64,000 nt of DNA from contig CAMUYA010000009.1 of the NCBI GenBank assembly GCA_947164865.1, positions 1 through 64,000 on the forward strand, read 5' to 3'. Under the pieces are notes generated by a model. It had not been told where the DNA came from, ran no database searches, and saw only the letters and a list, made by a program, of their open reading frames with translations. The translations under genes and the position numbers were made by a program. This DNA is from an uncultured Lachnospiraceae bacterium. GTDB taxonomy: Bacteria > Bacillota > Clostridia > Lachnospirales > Lachnospiraceae. The first letter of the stretch is position 1, and every line of letters starts with the position of its first letter. Positions 34,328-44,053 of this stretch are shown here, in pieces.

Positions 34328-35854
34328 TCACTCTGCATTCTTTAATTTATCGGAATCGGCACTGATGATCTCCACGATATTCTTAACCTCATCGATGGTG
34401 CGCTGATTATCCTCACTTGCGTTGTAAGTCTCGCTGGAATGTGCGCTGACTTCCTCAGTGATGGCTGATATTGTCTGGATGGAATCGATGATCTCCTTAT
34501 TGGAGCTTGCAAGCAGCTTAACGATCTTATTGAGTTCATCGGATTCATGACGGATCTGATCGATATTCTGGGCTATGTCCTCAAAGCTCTCGGATGTCTT
34601 TTCGGCGCTCTCGGTCTGCTGCTTGTTTCCTTCAAGCAGATTGTCGATGCTGGAGATCATTCCGTCCGTCTGACCAACGATCTTGCCGATAAGCTCGGTG
34701 ATATCTCCCGTAGCCTTGGTGGTCTGTGCTGCCAGATTAGAGATCTCGGAGGCAACAACCGCAAAGCCTCTGCCCGCTTCTCCCGCACGCGCTGCCTCGA
34801 TGGAAGCATTGAGCGCAAGAAGACTGGTCTGGGAAGCGACACTCTTTATCAGGTCGGTGATGGTGTTCATCTGGCCTGCCATCTCACTGAAGGATGCAAG
34901 TGCCTCTGCAACCTCTGCACCGGCTTTATCGGACTCTGCCGTGAGTTTATTAAGGGTTCTGACCTGTGCATCACCCTGGTCTATGGCATTCATGGTGTTT
35001 TCCATGCTTTCGCCGATGACAACTGTAGCATTCTGGACAGATTCGATATATCCCTGGATCTCTTCCGTCTTTACCAGCTGCCTCTGGATAGCCTCCGCCG
35101 ATTCATTTGTTCCGCTGGAAACTTCCGACATGGAATCGACTGTCCTGCCCATGGAATCATTAAGCTCGGCAATCTTTCCTTCAACGGTTTCGATATTGGA
35201 AGCCATATCGTTTGTGGCGTCAAGCACTCTGGCAAGGAGCTCATCGGCCTTTTCCTTTTCCAGACTCAGCCTTGCGGCACGGATATCGGAAATATTGCTG
35301 GTTATCTTGCTCACTACGATAAAGAATATAGCGCATACTATCGTGACCAGCACCTGAATCTCATACGAAGTGATATCGCTTGTCTCGGTGCGGTGATTGA
35401 CTAATATATTGATAAGCACCGAAATAATATTGAAAACTATGGCTCCGACACCGATGATGGTGATAAACCTCATCTCGTTAAAGAGAAGCAGGATGATCAG
35501 CATCGGCATCACATATACATATACATGATCGTTGGCTGCGGTAAACAGCACAAATCCGTACAGTAAGGTAAAGCCTATACCGATCGTCCTCATAACTCCC
35601 TGCTCGGTGTCCTTGTTGCGATTGTAAACAATGATCGAAACCACCGCAGGAACAAAACAAAGTGCCACTACCGCAAGTGTGTACCCAAGAGTACGGTTAT
35701 GCTTAACAAATTCAATGATGTAAGCAAGACCGATTATGGATACCAGCACTATCTGCTCAATAATGGCCGTCTTGTTTTTCATCCTGGGAATGGAGAGCTT
35801 TGCAAGCAATTCGTTTGCTTTCTTTCTGTCGTCAGTGTAAGTGTTCTGAGCCAT
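34328..35854 (-). CDS. Methyl-accepting chemotaxis protein, 508 aa
   Basis: Transmembrane chemoreceptor. About six hydrophobic segments in residues 30-200 form a membrane-embedded sensor rather than the usual two helices with a periplasmic domain. There is no clear HAMP. The rest is a long helical signalling domain with the conserved hairpin tip near 346-370 ([26 protein letters not shown]), which binds CheA and CheW. Glu/Gln methylation sites are present in the flanking helices. No other chemotaxis or flagellar gene is in the window, so its partners are elsewhere; it might feed a pilus or flagellar pathway. Transcribed divergently from the SDR gene. Confidence 0.92.
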   Translation of the reverse strand: MAQNTYTDDRKKANELLAKLSIPRMKNKTAIIEQIVLVSIIGLAYIIEFVKHNRTLGYTLAVVALCFVPAVVSIIVYNRNKDTEQGVMRTIGIGFTLLYGFVLFTAANDHVYVYVMPMLIILLLFNEMRFITIIGVGAIVFNIISVLINILVNHRTETSDITSYEIQVLVTIVCAIFFIVVSKITSNISDIRAARLSLEKEKADELLARVLDATNDMASNIETVEGKIAELNDSMGRTVDSMSEVSSGTNESAEAIQRQLVKTEEIQGYIESVQNATVVIGESMENTMNAIDQGDAQVRTLNKLTAESDKAGAEVAEALASFSEMAGQMNTITDLIKSVASQTSLLALNASIEAARAGEAGRGFAVVASEISNLAAQTTKATGDITELIGKIVGQTDGMISSIDNLLEGNKQQTESAEKTSESFEDIAQNIDQIRHESDELNKIVKLLASSNKEIIDSIQTISAITEEVSAHSSETYNASEDNQRTIDEVKNIVEIISADSDKLKNAE

Positions 35855-36157
35855 AGGATAACCTCTCTTCTGAATGTATTGTTAGTGTTTAGGTTACTGT
35901 TTCAAGGAACGCCTGCATTATGCGAAATAGGCATTCAATAGTATTAAAATATTATAACATAACAAGCACCATATATTAAATAAAAATATTAACATTCCCG
36001 GCGCAAATTTTAATATGAAAAACACGGGATAGACTAACATATCGATCCGGTATTAACGTTCCTGACGGGTCCTGTTTGATAATTCGGACTGTCTCCTTGT
36101 GAATTTTAGCTTAAAAACCAAGTTCTGATTTGTCAAAAATGTATAAATAATCAAAAA

Positions 36158-36171
36158 TGTAAGCGTTTACA
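36158..36171 (+). promoter_or_regulatory. cre-type operator (CcpA/LacI family)
   Basis: TGTAAGCGTTTACA is a full match to the catabolite-responsive element consensus TGWAANCGNTNWCA. It lies one base upstream of the -35 of the SDR promoter, so bound CcpA, or a local LacI-type regulator, would be in position to affect polymerase directly. Confidence 0.75.
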
Positions 36172-36172
36172 C

Positions 36173-36201
36173 TTGTAAATCCTGTTTTTATTTGTTATGA
36201 T
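36173..36201 (+). promoter_or_regulatory. Promoter of the SDR gene
   Basis: -35 TTGTAA (36173-36178), 17-base spacer, extended -10 TGTTATGAT with core TATGAT (36196-36201). The AGGAGG ribosome-binding site follows at 36233-36238. Confidence 0.7.
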
Positions 36202-36245
36202 ATGTCCATCAACGAACTACATAAAATTAATCAGGAGGTTTTCAA

Positions 36246-37019
36246 ATGAAGAACTATTTTGATCTTAAAGGACAGGTTGCCGTAGTTACCGGATGTTCCA
36301 CAGGGCTCGGTGTACAGATGGCAAAGGCACTTGCAAGTCAGGGTGCAAACATTGTAGCTCTCGCCCGCCGCCAGAATCTCATCGACGAAGTGGCTGCCGA
36401 GATCACCAAAGAGTACGGTGTGGAAGCTATCGGCGTGGCCTGTGATATCACCGACACCGACAAAGTAAACGCGGCAATTGATACGATCCTCGAGAAGTTC
36501 GGACGCATCGATATTCTTATCAACAACGCCGGAACCGGCGGAGTTACACCCGCTGAGGATGTTCCCGACGATATGTTCACCAACGAGATGAACATCGACC
36601 TCTTCGGCACATTCAAGATGGCCAGAGCCGTTGCAAAGAAAGCTATGATCCCTGCAAAATACGGACGTATCATCAACATCGCATCCATGTACGGAATGGT
36701 AGGAAACAAGGTGCTCGGATCTGCTCCTTATCACGCAGCTAAGGGCGGCGTTGTCAACCTCACCAGAGCTCTCGCTTCCGAGTGGGGTGCTAAGGGCATA
36801 AATGTTAACTGCATCTGCCCCGGATATTTCTACACTCCTCTTACCAAAGAGACGCTTGATTCCGATTTCTTCCAGGCAAATGCCAAGACGATGATACCTC
36901 TTGAGCGTTACGGAAATGAAGGCGAGCTCGATTCCGCAGCCATCTTCCTTTCATCTCCCGCAAGCAGCTATGTAACAGGAGTTATCCTTCCTGTTGACGG
37001 CGGATACACTTGCATGTAA
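36246..37019 (+). CDS. SDR-family oxidoreductase (gluconate/2-deoxygluconate dehydrogenase-like), 257 aa
   Basis: NAD(P)-dependent classical short-chain dehydrogenase. Cofactor motif TGCSTGLGVQMAKAL (TGxxxGxG), NNAGTGG, and the catalytic Ser and YHAAKGG Tyr/Lys pair (near 147 and 160) are present; PVDGGYTC closes the chain. The start LFDLKGQVAVVTG-like sequence (YFDLKGQVAVVTG) and overall pattern are closest in feel to gluconate 5-dehydrogenase and 2-deoxy-D-gluconate 3-dehydrogenase (KduD), enzymes of sugar-acid use. A cre site in its promoter fits a carbohydrate role. It is monocistronic with its own terminator. The exact substrate is not determined. Confidence 0.85.
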   Translation: MKNYFDLKGQVAVVTGCSTGLGVQMAKALASQGANIVALARRQNLIDEVAAEITKEYGVEAIGVACDITDTDKVNAAIDTILEKFGRIDILINNAGTGGVTPAEDVPDDMFTNEMNIDLFGTFKMARAVAKKAMIPAKYGRIINIASMYGMVGNKVLGSAPYHAAKGGVVNLTRALASEWGAKGINVNCICPGYFYTPLTKETLDSDFFQANAKTMIPLERYGNEGELDSAAIFLSSPASSYVTGVILPVDGGYTCM

Positions 37020-37070
37020 CACCTCATCCGTTTAATATTCTTCTTTTCATTAACATAAATCCTTTTCAAG

Positions 37071-37098
37071 AAAAACCGTCGCATAAGCGGCGGTTTTT
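37071..37098 (+). terminator. Bidirectional terminator between SDR and response regulator genes
   Basis: AAAAACCGTCGC-ATAA-GCGGCGGTTTTT forms a strong stem with T runs on both strands. It can end the SDR transcript on the plus strand and the signalling operon on the minus strand. Confidence 0.9.
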
Positions 37099-37147
37099 CG
37101 GTTGTGTCTTTCATCAATATGATCACATGGTTTTCAATATATAAATT

Positions 37148-37912
37148 TCATCCTTTTCTTTTTGCAAAGAAAGCATCGACCTCTTCCACGATCTTCTCCT
37201 TGGGAAGGGATTTAAGAAGATACCCCGCAGGCCTTAGAGAAAGCACACTTTTTACACTTTCGGAATCATCGTGGCCTGTTAGGAAAATAACAGGAATACT
37301 GCTGCAATCCGGGTCGCTTCGTATCATCTCAAGGAACTTTGGCCCCGAGCACGCCGGCATTTCGTAGTCCAAAAGTATCAGATCGGGCTTTTCCTTTGAA
37401 AGGAAAGTAATGGCATTTAATGCCGAATTGACGGGAGTGATCCTGTATTTATCCTCCAGCCAGCTCTTAATAGTGGAGAGCATCATACCTGAATCGTCAA
37501 CAACAAGGATGTGCTTCTTGTGACCGACAGTGGCTTCTTTATACACTTCCGCTAGTATCACTTCGGCAAGCTGGCCTGCGTTAACGGGGCGTACAAATTC
37601 TCCGGCTATAGCGCCCTGCAAAGACCTCTCTCTGAGTTCATCCAATGCATCCTGGTAACCTATAAGAAAGAGCTCGCAATCCTTGTCCAAACACAGGTCT
37701 CTGAGGTAATTGATCCCGTTTACGTTAAGATCGTTTTTCTCATCTATGTATAGGTAAACAAGGGGACCGATCTTTTCTTTTATCTGGGTAAGACAGCCTA
37801 TATCCAGTATTGAAAACTGGCATTCAACTCCCCGTGCCTCAACCTTTTTCATAATGGATTTGATGATAAAGGTCTCTTTATCCGATACAAATAAAACTTT
37901 CTTATCAAGCAT
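37148..37912 (-). CDS. Double-receiver response regulator, 254 aa
   Basis: Two REC domains and no output domain. The first (1-125) lacks the acidic pocket pattern and phospho-acceptor context (VYLYIDEKNDLN in place of a clean D site), so it seems degenerate. The second (about 132-254) is complete: ILVVDDSGMML, phospho-Asp in LILLDYEMPACSG, Thr in FLTGHDD, and Lys in GYLLKSLPKEK. It should act as a phosphate acceptor or protein-interaction switch rather than a DNA-binding factor. It overlaps the end of the hybrid kinase gene by eight bases with GGAGG eight bases before its ATG, so the HPt of that kinase is the probable phosphodonor. Confidence 0.88.
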   Translation of the reverse strand: MLDKKVLFVSDKETFIIKSIMKKVEARGVECQFSILDIGCLTQIKEKIGPLVYLYIDEKNDLNVNGINYLRDLCLDKDCELFLIGYQDALDELRERSLQGAIAGEFVRPVNAGQLAEVILAEVYKEATVGHKKHILVVDDSGMMLSTIKSWLEDKYRITPVNSALNAITFLSKEKPDLILLDYEMPACSGPKFLEMIRSDPDCSSIPVIFLTGHDDSESVKSVLSLRPAGYLLKSLPKEKIVEEVDAFFAKRKG

Positions 37913-40900
37913 TTACGTTCCCTCCGTCTATAAGCTCGAGCACTCCGTCTCTGTCAAGCTCGGCCATTTTACCCTTCATTTTTTCGTAAGTTGCCTTGAA
38001 TTCCGCAGGCATCCTATAATCTTCGAATGTGTCGAAAAGCTCCTTCGCCGTGTCAAAATCAAACGCTTCCAGAAGTTCTCTCATCTCGGAGAGGTTTTCC
38101 TTCAGTTCCTCACGGTCTATCTCCGGTCTGTCATCGGCTTCCGCTTTCCCGCTGTTTTCAAAGATCTCGTTAAGTCTGTCATAAAACCATTCATATTCTT
38201 TTATGATGCTTTCTGTATTAGCCTTAATTTTGTCGATCTCGCCTTCTCTTCCGGCCGTTTCAAGCTCCTGGGCCTTTTCGGAAAGCTTATACGCTCCTAT
38301 TAATCTGGCCGAGCTCTTTAGAGCATGTACCTGGATCGTATAATTGTCCCATTCCTCTTTTTCATAACTTTCCCTGATCATATCGATACGCATCCCGGCG
38401 GTATCGCGGAAGTTCCTGCAGATAACGCCATAGGCATCCGCGCCTCCCGATGTCTCGATACCGGACGCCGCGTCGATACCTTCGATCTCTGAGATAAGCT
38501 TGATCTCGGTGCTTACTCCGGATACTTCCTCCGCCGCTTTGGGAGCATCGGTATCCTCATCTACGAGAATGATCTTTTCATCCGGCAGATAGCTCTGCAG
38601 CATTGCTTCCAGCTTGCTTCCGTCGAGGGGCTTTGAAAGGTAATTGGTGTATCCCAGCCGCATATACTCTTCTCTTGCACCCTTTACCGCATGGGCGGTG
38701 AGCACTATGATAGGCGTCTCCGCATTGAGCGGGCATTCCTTTCTGATAGCCTGCATGGTCTCCTCGCCGTTCATCTCGGGCATCATGGAATCCAGCAGTA
38801 TGATGTCATATTGGTTTTCTTCGCACAGAGCCAGTGCTTCTTTTCCGCTCTGAGCAGTCACAACCTGAACCTGCACTCTCTTAAGCAGGTTGCCCGCAAC
38901 GATCAGGTTCATCTCCACATCATCAACAACCAGCACTTTTGCATCGGGGGCATGATATCTTTCCGTATCGGAAAGCACCACATCCCTGCGTTCTGCTCTT
39001 TCTTTGTAATCACCTATCTTTTCGCGGGATCTTACCTGCTGGCTGAGCACAAAGCTGAAGGTCGAGCCCACTCCGTATGTGCTGTCCACTTCAAGGCTGC
39101 TTCCCATCTTGTCGAGGAGATTCTTGGTGATGCTCATTCCGAGCCCGGTACCCTCGATCTTCTTATTTCTCTGTTCATCTATTCTTTCATAGCGCGAAAA
39201 CAGCTTTTCTATATCTTCAGCCTTGATCCCTATGCCTGTATCGCTGATGCGCACCTTAAGAAGAACAGAACCTGTGCCGCCTTCTTCTTCGTAATCCACT
39301 CCAAAGGAAATGCTGCCCGTATCGGTATACTTTACGGCATTGTTAAGGATGTTTATCATGATCTGCTCGATCCTGACTTCATCGCCGTAAAGCCCGTTGG
39401 GTATCTCGGGATTGACATTTACTTCAAACTTGAGTTTCTTGGCTCTGGCCTTAGGCTCTATCATGTTGACAACATCATTAATAAGGGTCGAAAGTGCATA
39501 TTCCCCAAGGACGAGCTCAAGCTTTCCGGATTCTATCTTTGAGAAATCCAGAATATCATTGATAAGCGTAAGGAGGGTTCTTCCTGCGCTGTGGATATCC
39601 TTAGCATAATTCCTGATATTGGCCTCGCCGGATTCTCTCATGATCATCGTGTCCATACCGATGATGGCATTGATAGGAGTCCTTATCTCATGAGACATAT
39701 TGGCCAGGAATTCCGATTTGGTCCTGTTTGCATCCTCTTCCATATGGAGCGCACGCTCAAGGGCCTCCGTTTTTTCACGCTCCAGCTGTGCCACTACCTG
39801 CTCGTGCTTATCAGTCTCTTTTCTGTTCTGCGACCATAATGCTCCCTGCACGATAGATACGACTACAAAAGCTAAGAAAGTGAAAAGGAAAATATAAAAA
39901 TACAGATTAAACCCTATGGTTTCGTATAGTTCCCGATCCTTTGAAATGACATATATCTGCTCCGAGAGCACTCTTCCCTTTTCGTCAAGCACATCTATCA
40001 CGAAATCGTGCTTACCGTAGGGAATATTATAATACGAAACATTTTCAAGCTTGCTGGAACGGACAAATGTCTTTTCGTGATCCACGCCGCTAAGATAATA
40101 GCTGACCATGGGATCCGCTGTGGTGTAGTTGTTGATCTCAAGGCCCAGCTCCACGCGGGATGACCCTCTCGGGATCTCTATCGCTCCAAACTGGGTTACA
40201 TCTTCATATACACCGTCTCTCTTAATATTTGTTATCTTGGTCCGGAAATCATCCACCTTCATCTCGTAATTATTCAGATCGAGAAGGTATACTCCGCCGG
40301 TACCGCAGATATAAGCATATCCGAAATTAGTGACATAATTCCATGCATTACTGGTGATGCTTCCCGGGAGACCCGCCTTGGAATCAAGCAGCGTATAGGA
40401 AAGCATTCCGCCGTCTTTCATGAGGGAATCATAATTGCTTACATAGATTCCCGCGCCTCCGAATACGAACACCTCACCGGTCAGATTGGTGGCAATATCA
40501 AAGTTGTTATAATACGGCATGTTGAACTCACGGATAGTGTATTCACTGTCGAGATAGCAAAGTCCGCTTCCCGTGAGCACAAAATATCCATCCGTCTTTT
40601 TGTCGGGGCATATCCTCAAAACCACGCCTGAAGGAAGTCCCGATTCACGTGAAATATATCTGTCAAGCTTTCCGTCTTTTATTACAGCGATACCGTCTCC
40701 GTCTGTTCCGCATAAAAGCTCTCCGGTTTCGGTCTCCAGAATATTGAGAACGGTTCCGCCTTTCATATCCTCTCCCAGAATAAGCTTGTGCTTAACTCTG
40801 TGATCCTTCATGAATACCATTCCGGCATCACTTGAAGAAATGATCGTTCCGTCGTTTAATACTTTTACTACTCTGAGCTTTTTTCCTGTTTCTTCGGGAT

Positions 40901-42707
40901 TGATGTACGCTTTAGTCTTTCCAGCGGAGCTGATCTCTATAAGTCCCTTCTCATAGGTTGCAACCAGCAGATCCCCGTCTATGTCCTTATCCATACATCT
41001 GATGCGCACTCCGTCAAGGAATTCCGTGGATTCGTCGTTGAAGCTCTCGCCCACCGAGGGGTCAAGTATCCTGAGCCCGTCGTTTGTACCGACATAGAGC
41101 CTGTTATTCCAGCTTATGACCGCATTTGTAACAGAGGATTTTACATTGCAAAGCTTGAATACATCCGTAAAGCTGGATCTGCCCAGTGACAAAAGCCCGC
41201 ATCTTGACGAGGTGAACCAGAGATTACCCTGATAATCCTTAAAGATATGTTCGATGGAATTGTTGAATCCGCCGCTTTCTATGATGGTGAGATGGTCGTT
41301 TTTATCGAGGTATCCTATTCCGTTATCTCCGGTGATATATGTGATCCCGTTGTCGTCAAAGTAGAAATCCCTGATAGTCTTAAGACCTTCAGTCACTACA
41401 TTCTTTTTAACATGAAATGAATTGTTGTAATACTCATATACAAGGATAGTCCCGCTGTCGGTTCCCACAAACAGCCTGTCGCCGCCATCATGGTTTATGC
41501 CTGTAGGTGTAACAGATCCCAGGTTGAGCTTTGCCACCCTCTCTCCGCTTTCATAGGAGCTGATCTCACCCAGATTGCTCATTACCACCATACGGCCGTC
41601 ACTGCTGGGAGAAAGATCCCTGATATTGCCTGCCTCTTCGTCAATACTTATGATATTGACATTGCCATCTGCATACTCTGCATATACAAGGCCTGCCGTG
41701 GTGCCGAAATAATAATATCCGTTGCTGTCACGGGAAATACACTTGACCGAATTGGAAGGAAGTCCCGTGTCCATGTCAAGTGTAACGTATGTCATATCGA
41801 TATTGAGCAGCGTAAGCCCGGAATCCTGGGTTCCCGCCCATAATCTGTCATCATTGTCAACATAGAGCGTCTGGATGGATCTTACTGCTTTTATATTGTC
41901 GATAAGCACAAATTTGCTGCCGTTAAAACGATACAGGCCTCCGTAGGTTCCGATCCACATCTGTCCGTCTTTGGTCATGGTGACGTCATTGACGCAACCG
42001 CCCACAAGCCCGTTCTCACTGTTATATACCTTCTCAACAAAGCTGACCGTGTTATCTTCCGCCTGCGAATGTGACGGTATCATAAGGGTGCTTAATCCGA
42101 GGGCAAGCGCAAGTCCAAGAGCGATTTTTCCGCCCAGAGCCTGCTTGAGCATCTTGGCTTTCTTTCTCTTTTTGTATGTCCTGTGAATATCCAAGGCCAG
42201 GAAAATGGTGAGCATGGAAGCAAGTGAATCCGCAAAGCAGACAAAAAGTGCCGCGGTGGTATACTGGAGCCACAGAGGAGAGTCCAGGCGGTTTAAGTAA
42301 TCAACTATACCATCCGCTATCATAAGCCCCGTTCTTCCGCCGTTAACACTCAGATTGATGATAAGGAGCACAGGAGTCCTGACCATGGCAAAAAAAGCCG
42401 TGGCGCTTACTATAAGCCCAAATCTGTCAAAAAACCTGTTCCTCTTTGCGATAAGCCCTACGGCCACAGCCACAACAATATCAGCCACAAGAATATACCA
42501 GTCGGTCCTTATGAAGATGGAAGAAACCGCACAGGAAAGCACAGCAGCCACTGCGCCTACTACAGGCCCCTCAAAGTATGCTGACATTATGGTCCCGCAA
42601 ATATTCAAATATGCCGGGCAATTGGTCTTATAAGATACAAAACGCCCCAACAGATTCAATAACAAAGCAATGATAATTATCAGTATCCGCTTCTTCCACT
42701 TGTTCAT
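37905..42707 (-). CDS. Hybrid sensor histidine kinase with membrane domain, beta-propeller, REC and HPt, 1600 aa
   Basis: Order of parts: a multi-pass membrane region (about 1-190) resembling ECF-transporter S-components (YLNICGTIMSAYFEGPVVGA), another hydrophobic segment near 200, two-component-regulator propeller repeats (about 220-800; GQMWIGTYGGLYRFNG, RLWAGTQDSGLTLL), a Y_Y_Y-like beta domain, a membrane helix near 940, HisKA with NMSHEIRTPINAI (His near 1005), HATPase_c (GTGLGMSITKNLLDKMG), REC with LLDSMMPEMNG (Asp near 1304), and HPt with VHALKSSARLIGA (His near 1461). It is a complete internal phosphorelay. Periplasmic propellers of this kind often sense polysaccharide fragments. The ATG at 42707, three bases after the previous stop, is preferred over a TTG at 42713. 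It overlaps the response regulator. Confidence 0.9.
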   Translation of the reverse strand: MNKWKKRILIIIIALLLNLLGRFVSYKTNCPAYLNICGTIMSAYFEGPVVGAVAAVLSCAVSSIFIRTDWYILVADIVVAVAVGLIAKRNRFFDRFGLIVSATAFFAMVRTPVLLIINLSVNGGRTGLMIADGIVDYLNRLDSPLWLQYTTAALFVCFADSLASMLTIFLALDIHRTYKKRKKAKMLKQALGGKIALGLALALGLSTLMIPSHSQAEDNTVSFVEKVYNSENGLVGGCVNDVTMTKDGQMWIGTYGGLYRFNGSKFVLIDNIKAVRSIQTLYVDNDDRLWAGTQDSGLTLLNIDMTYVTLDMDTGLPSNSVKCISRDSNGYYYFGTTAGLVYAEYADGNVNIISIDEEAGNIRDLSPSSDGRMVVMSNLGEISSYESGERVAKLNLGSVTPTGINHDGGDRLFVGTDSGTILVYEYYNNSFHVKKNVVTEGLKTIRDFYFDDNGITYITGDNGIGYLDKNDHLTIIESGGFNNSIEHIFKDYQGNLWFTSSRCGLLSLGRSSFTDVFKLCNVKSSVTNAVISWNNRLYVGTNDGLRILDPSVGESFNDESTEFLDGVRIRCMDKDIDGDLLVATYEKGLIEISSAGKTKAYINPEETGKKLRVVKVLNDGTIISSSDAGMVFMKDHRVKHKLILGEDMKGGTVLNILETETGELLCGTDGDGIAVIKDGKLDRYISRESGLPSGVVLRICPDKKTDGYFVLTGSGLCYLDSEYTIREFNMPYYNNFDIATNLTGEVFVFGGAGIYVSNYDSLMKDGGMLSYTLLDSKAGLPGSITSNAWNYVTNFGYAYICGTGGVYLLDLNNYEMKVDDFRTKITNIKRDGVYEDVTQFGAIEIPRGSSRVELGLEINNYTTADPMVSYYLSGVDHEKTFVRSSKLENVSYYNIPYGKHDFVIDVLDEKGRVLSEQIYVISKDRELYETIGFNLYFYIFLFTFLAFVVVSIVQGALWSQNRKETDKHEQVVAQLEREKTEALERALHMEEDANRTKSEFLANMSHEIRTPINAIIGMDTMIMRESGEANIRNYAKDIHSAGRTLLTLINDILDFSKIESGKLELVLGEYALSTLINDVVNMIEPKARAKKLKFEVNVNPEIPNGLYGDEVRIEQIMINILNNAVKYTDTGSISFGVDYEEEGGTGSVLLKVRISDTGIGIKAEDIEKLFSRYERIDEQRNKKIEGTGLGMSITKNLLDKMGSSLEVDSTYGVGSTFSFVLSQQVRSREKIGDYKERAERRDVVLSDTERYHAPDAKVLVVDDVEMNLIVAGNLLKRVQVQVVTAQSGKEALALCEENQYDIILLDSMMPEMNGEETMQAIRKECPLNAETPIIVLTAHAVKGAREEYMRLGYTNYLSKPLDGSKLEAMLQSYLPDEKIILVDEDTDAPKAAEEVSGVSTEIKLISEIEGIDAASGIETSGGADAYGVICRNFRDTAGMRIDMIRESYEKEEWDNYTIQVHALKSSARLIGAYKLSEKAQELETAGREGEIDKIKANTESIIKEYEWFYDRLNEIFENSGKAEADDRPEIDREELKENLSEMRELLEAFDFDTAKELFDTFEDYRMPAEFKATYEKMKGKMAELDRDGVLELIDGGNVNA

Positions 42708-42709
42708 TA

Positions 42710-44053
42710 TCAAAGATTCCTCTCGCCCATAATATCAAGAAAGGCTGTGACTATCGCAGGATCAAACTGCGTGCCTCTGTTTTTGATAAATTCTTCTCTT
42801 ATCTGATCATTGGTCATTTTCATTTTGTAAGGTCTGTCGTTGCTCATGGCATCATATGCGTCCGCCACAGCCACAATCCTTGCGATAAGCGGGATCTCAT
42901 TTTCCTTTTTGCCGTAGGGATAACCCTGACCGTCATATCTTTCGTGATGGTACATCGCAGCTTCGGCGGCATGAGGTATATTGTTTATATCCTTTAATAC
43001 TTCCGCACCTCTGGTGGTGTGCTGCTTTACCTCGGCATATTCATCGCTTGTAAGCCTTCCGTTCTTCCTAAGGATGTTCTCACTTATAAATACATTTCCG
43101 ATATTATGCAAAATAGCCGCATTATAAACGATGTCGCAGTCGCTCTTGTCCATTCCCATCTTTTCCGCAATGAGCCTTGAATAATGTGCCACTCTCCGGG
43201 AATGCTCTTTGGAATAATAATCTCTTGAGTCGGCCAGCCCGCAGCATACCTTTAAAACGTCCTCGAGCAGCCTGCTCTGGACTACGAATCTTTCCTCGTA
43301 ACGAAGTGTTACAAAGAATATGGTGGCAAGGATTATCAGGGACAGGATAAGTACCGTAAACACGGTTATATAGAATCTTCCCGCTGCGCCGGCCCATACC
43401 GACTTTTGAAGTCTGTAATAGAGCTCGTAGCTGGACAGGTCCACATTACCCGATCTGCTGTACATGATGACACCGCAGACTACTTCACCGGAGTATTCGG
43501 CTGTTCCCTGTATCGGAACCTCGTTTCCCACATTGGAGGGATCGGGATAATAAAGCAGATAATCGCCTGAAGTAAGCGGTATGAGCAGATCCTGGCCCGC
43601 AAGGTGATAATTGATGGTAAGATCTTCCTCTTTATAGTTTCTCAGATCTATAAGCTGGACTTTCTCTTCTCCTCCGGTGAACTGATGCACCTCAAATTTA
43701 CCGCACCATCCGTTGTTGAGGTAACAGTCATCACGGATATTTATGCGCAGTTGCCAGTCGCTTACCGTAGTGCGAGCGTTATTCGTGACTATCATCTCAT
43801 ATATCTTTGCATTAAGATTCATGTCCAGACCGGTGTTATTCTTGACCCAGGAGTCGGTTACGCCTCCTCTGGGATGAATGTCAACCAGCAGCTCTGTAGT
43901 GGTGGAATCTGTGGTTATGGTCCTCCACTCCTCGTTATACTTGCTTACGCCCACTGCGTGGATGATAAAGAAAGTAAGAAGTACGGCGGTGACTCCCAGC
44001 AGAGTATATGCAAGGGTTCTTATCAGTTTCTTTAAGCTTTTAATCCTGTCCAA
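42710..44053 (-). CDS. HD-GYP domain protein with altered HD motif, 447 aa
   Basis: Membrane-bound signalling protein: a helix at about 12-32, an extracytoplasmic domain to about 220, a second helix, then HD-GYP. The HD-GYP family hydrolyses c-di-GMP with a di- or tri-iron site. Here the GYP motif is kept (YHHERYDGQGYPYG near 373) and other histidines are present (HSRRVAHYSRL, KQHTTRGAEVL), but the HD pair itself reads LHNIGN instead of LHDIGK, so a key metal-binding Asp is replaced by Asn. Activity may be lost or changed. Start is a TTG with AGGAGA seven bases upstream, inside the end of the preceding gene (14-base overlap). Third-to-last gene of the signalling operon. Confidence 0.88.
   Translation of the reverse strand: MDRIKSLKKLIRTLAYTLLGVTAVLLTFFIIHAVGVSKYNEEWRTITTDSTTTELLVDIHPRGGVTDSWVKNNTGLDMNLNAKIYEMIVTNNARTTVSDWQLRINIRDDCYLNNGWCGKFEVHQFTGGEEKVQLIDLRNYKEEDLTINYHLAGQDLLIPLTSGDYLLYYPDPSNVGNEVPIQGTAEYSGEVVCGVIMYSRSGNVDLSSYELYYRLQKSVWAGAAGRFYITVFTVLILSLIILATIFFVTLRYEERFVVQSRLLEDVLKVCCGLADSRDYYSKEHSRRVAHYSRLIAEKMGMDKSDCDIVYNAAILHNIGNVFISENILRKNGRLTSDEYAEVKQHTTRGAEVLKDINNIPHAAEAAMYHHERYDGQGYPYGKKENEIPLIARIVAVADAYDAMSNDRPYKMKMTNDQIREEFIKNRGTQFDPAIVTAFLDIMGERNL

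Larger units (their letters stand above)
35855..36245. other. Divergent regulatory region (chemoreceptor / SDR)
   Basis: 391 bases without a gene. On the minus side an extended -10 (TGTTATAAT, core 35951-35956) about 100 bases before the chemoreceptor is the best promoter candidate, with no good -35. The plus side has the cre site and SDR promoter listed separately. The middle (about 35990-36120) is unassigned. Confidence 0.5.

Noticed and set aside
34547..35404. Plus-strand frame of 285 codons opposite the chemoreceptor gene, and another overlapping at 34683-35357
   Set aside because: Both are antisense to conserved MCP sequence and have no similarity or start signals.
35990..36060. Sigma-D type promoter (GATCGATAT) for the chemoreceptor
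   Set aside because: The -10-like string is imperfect and there is no TAAA at the required distance upstream.
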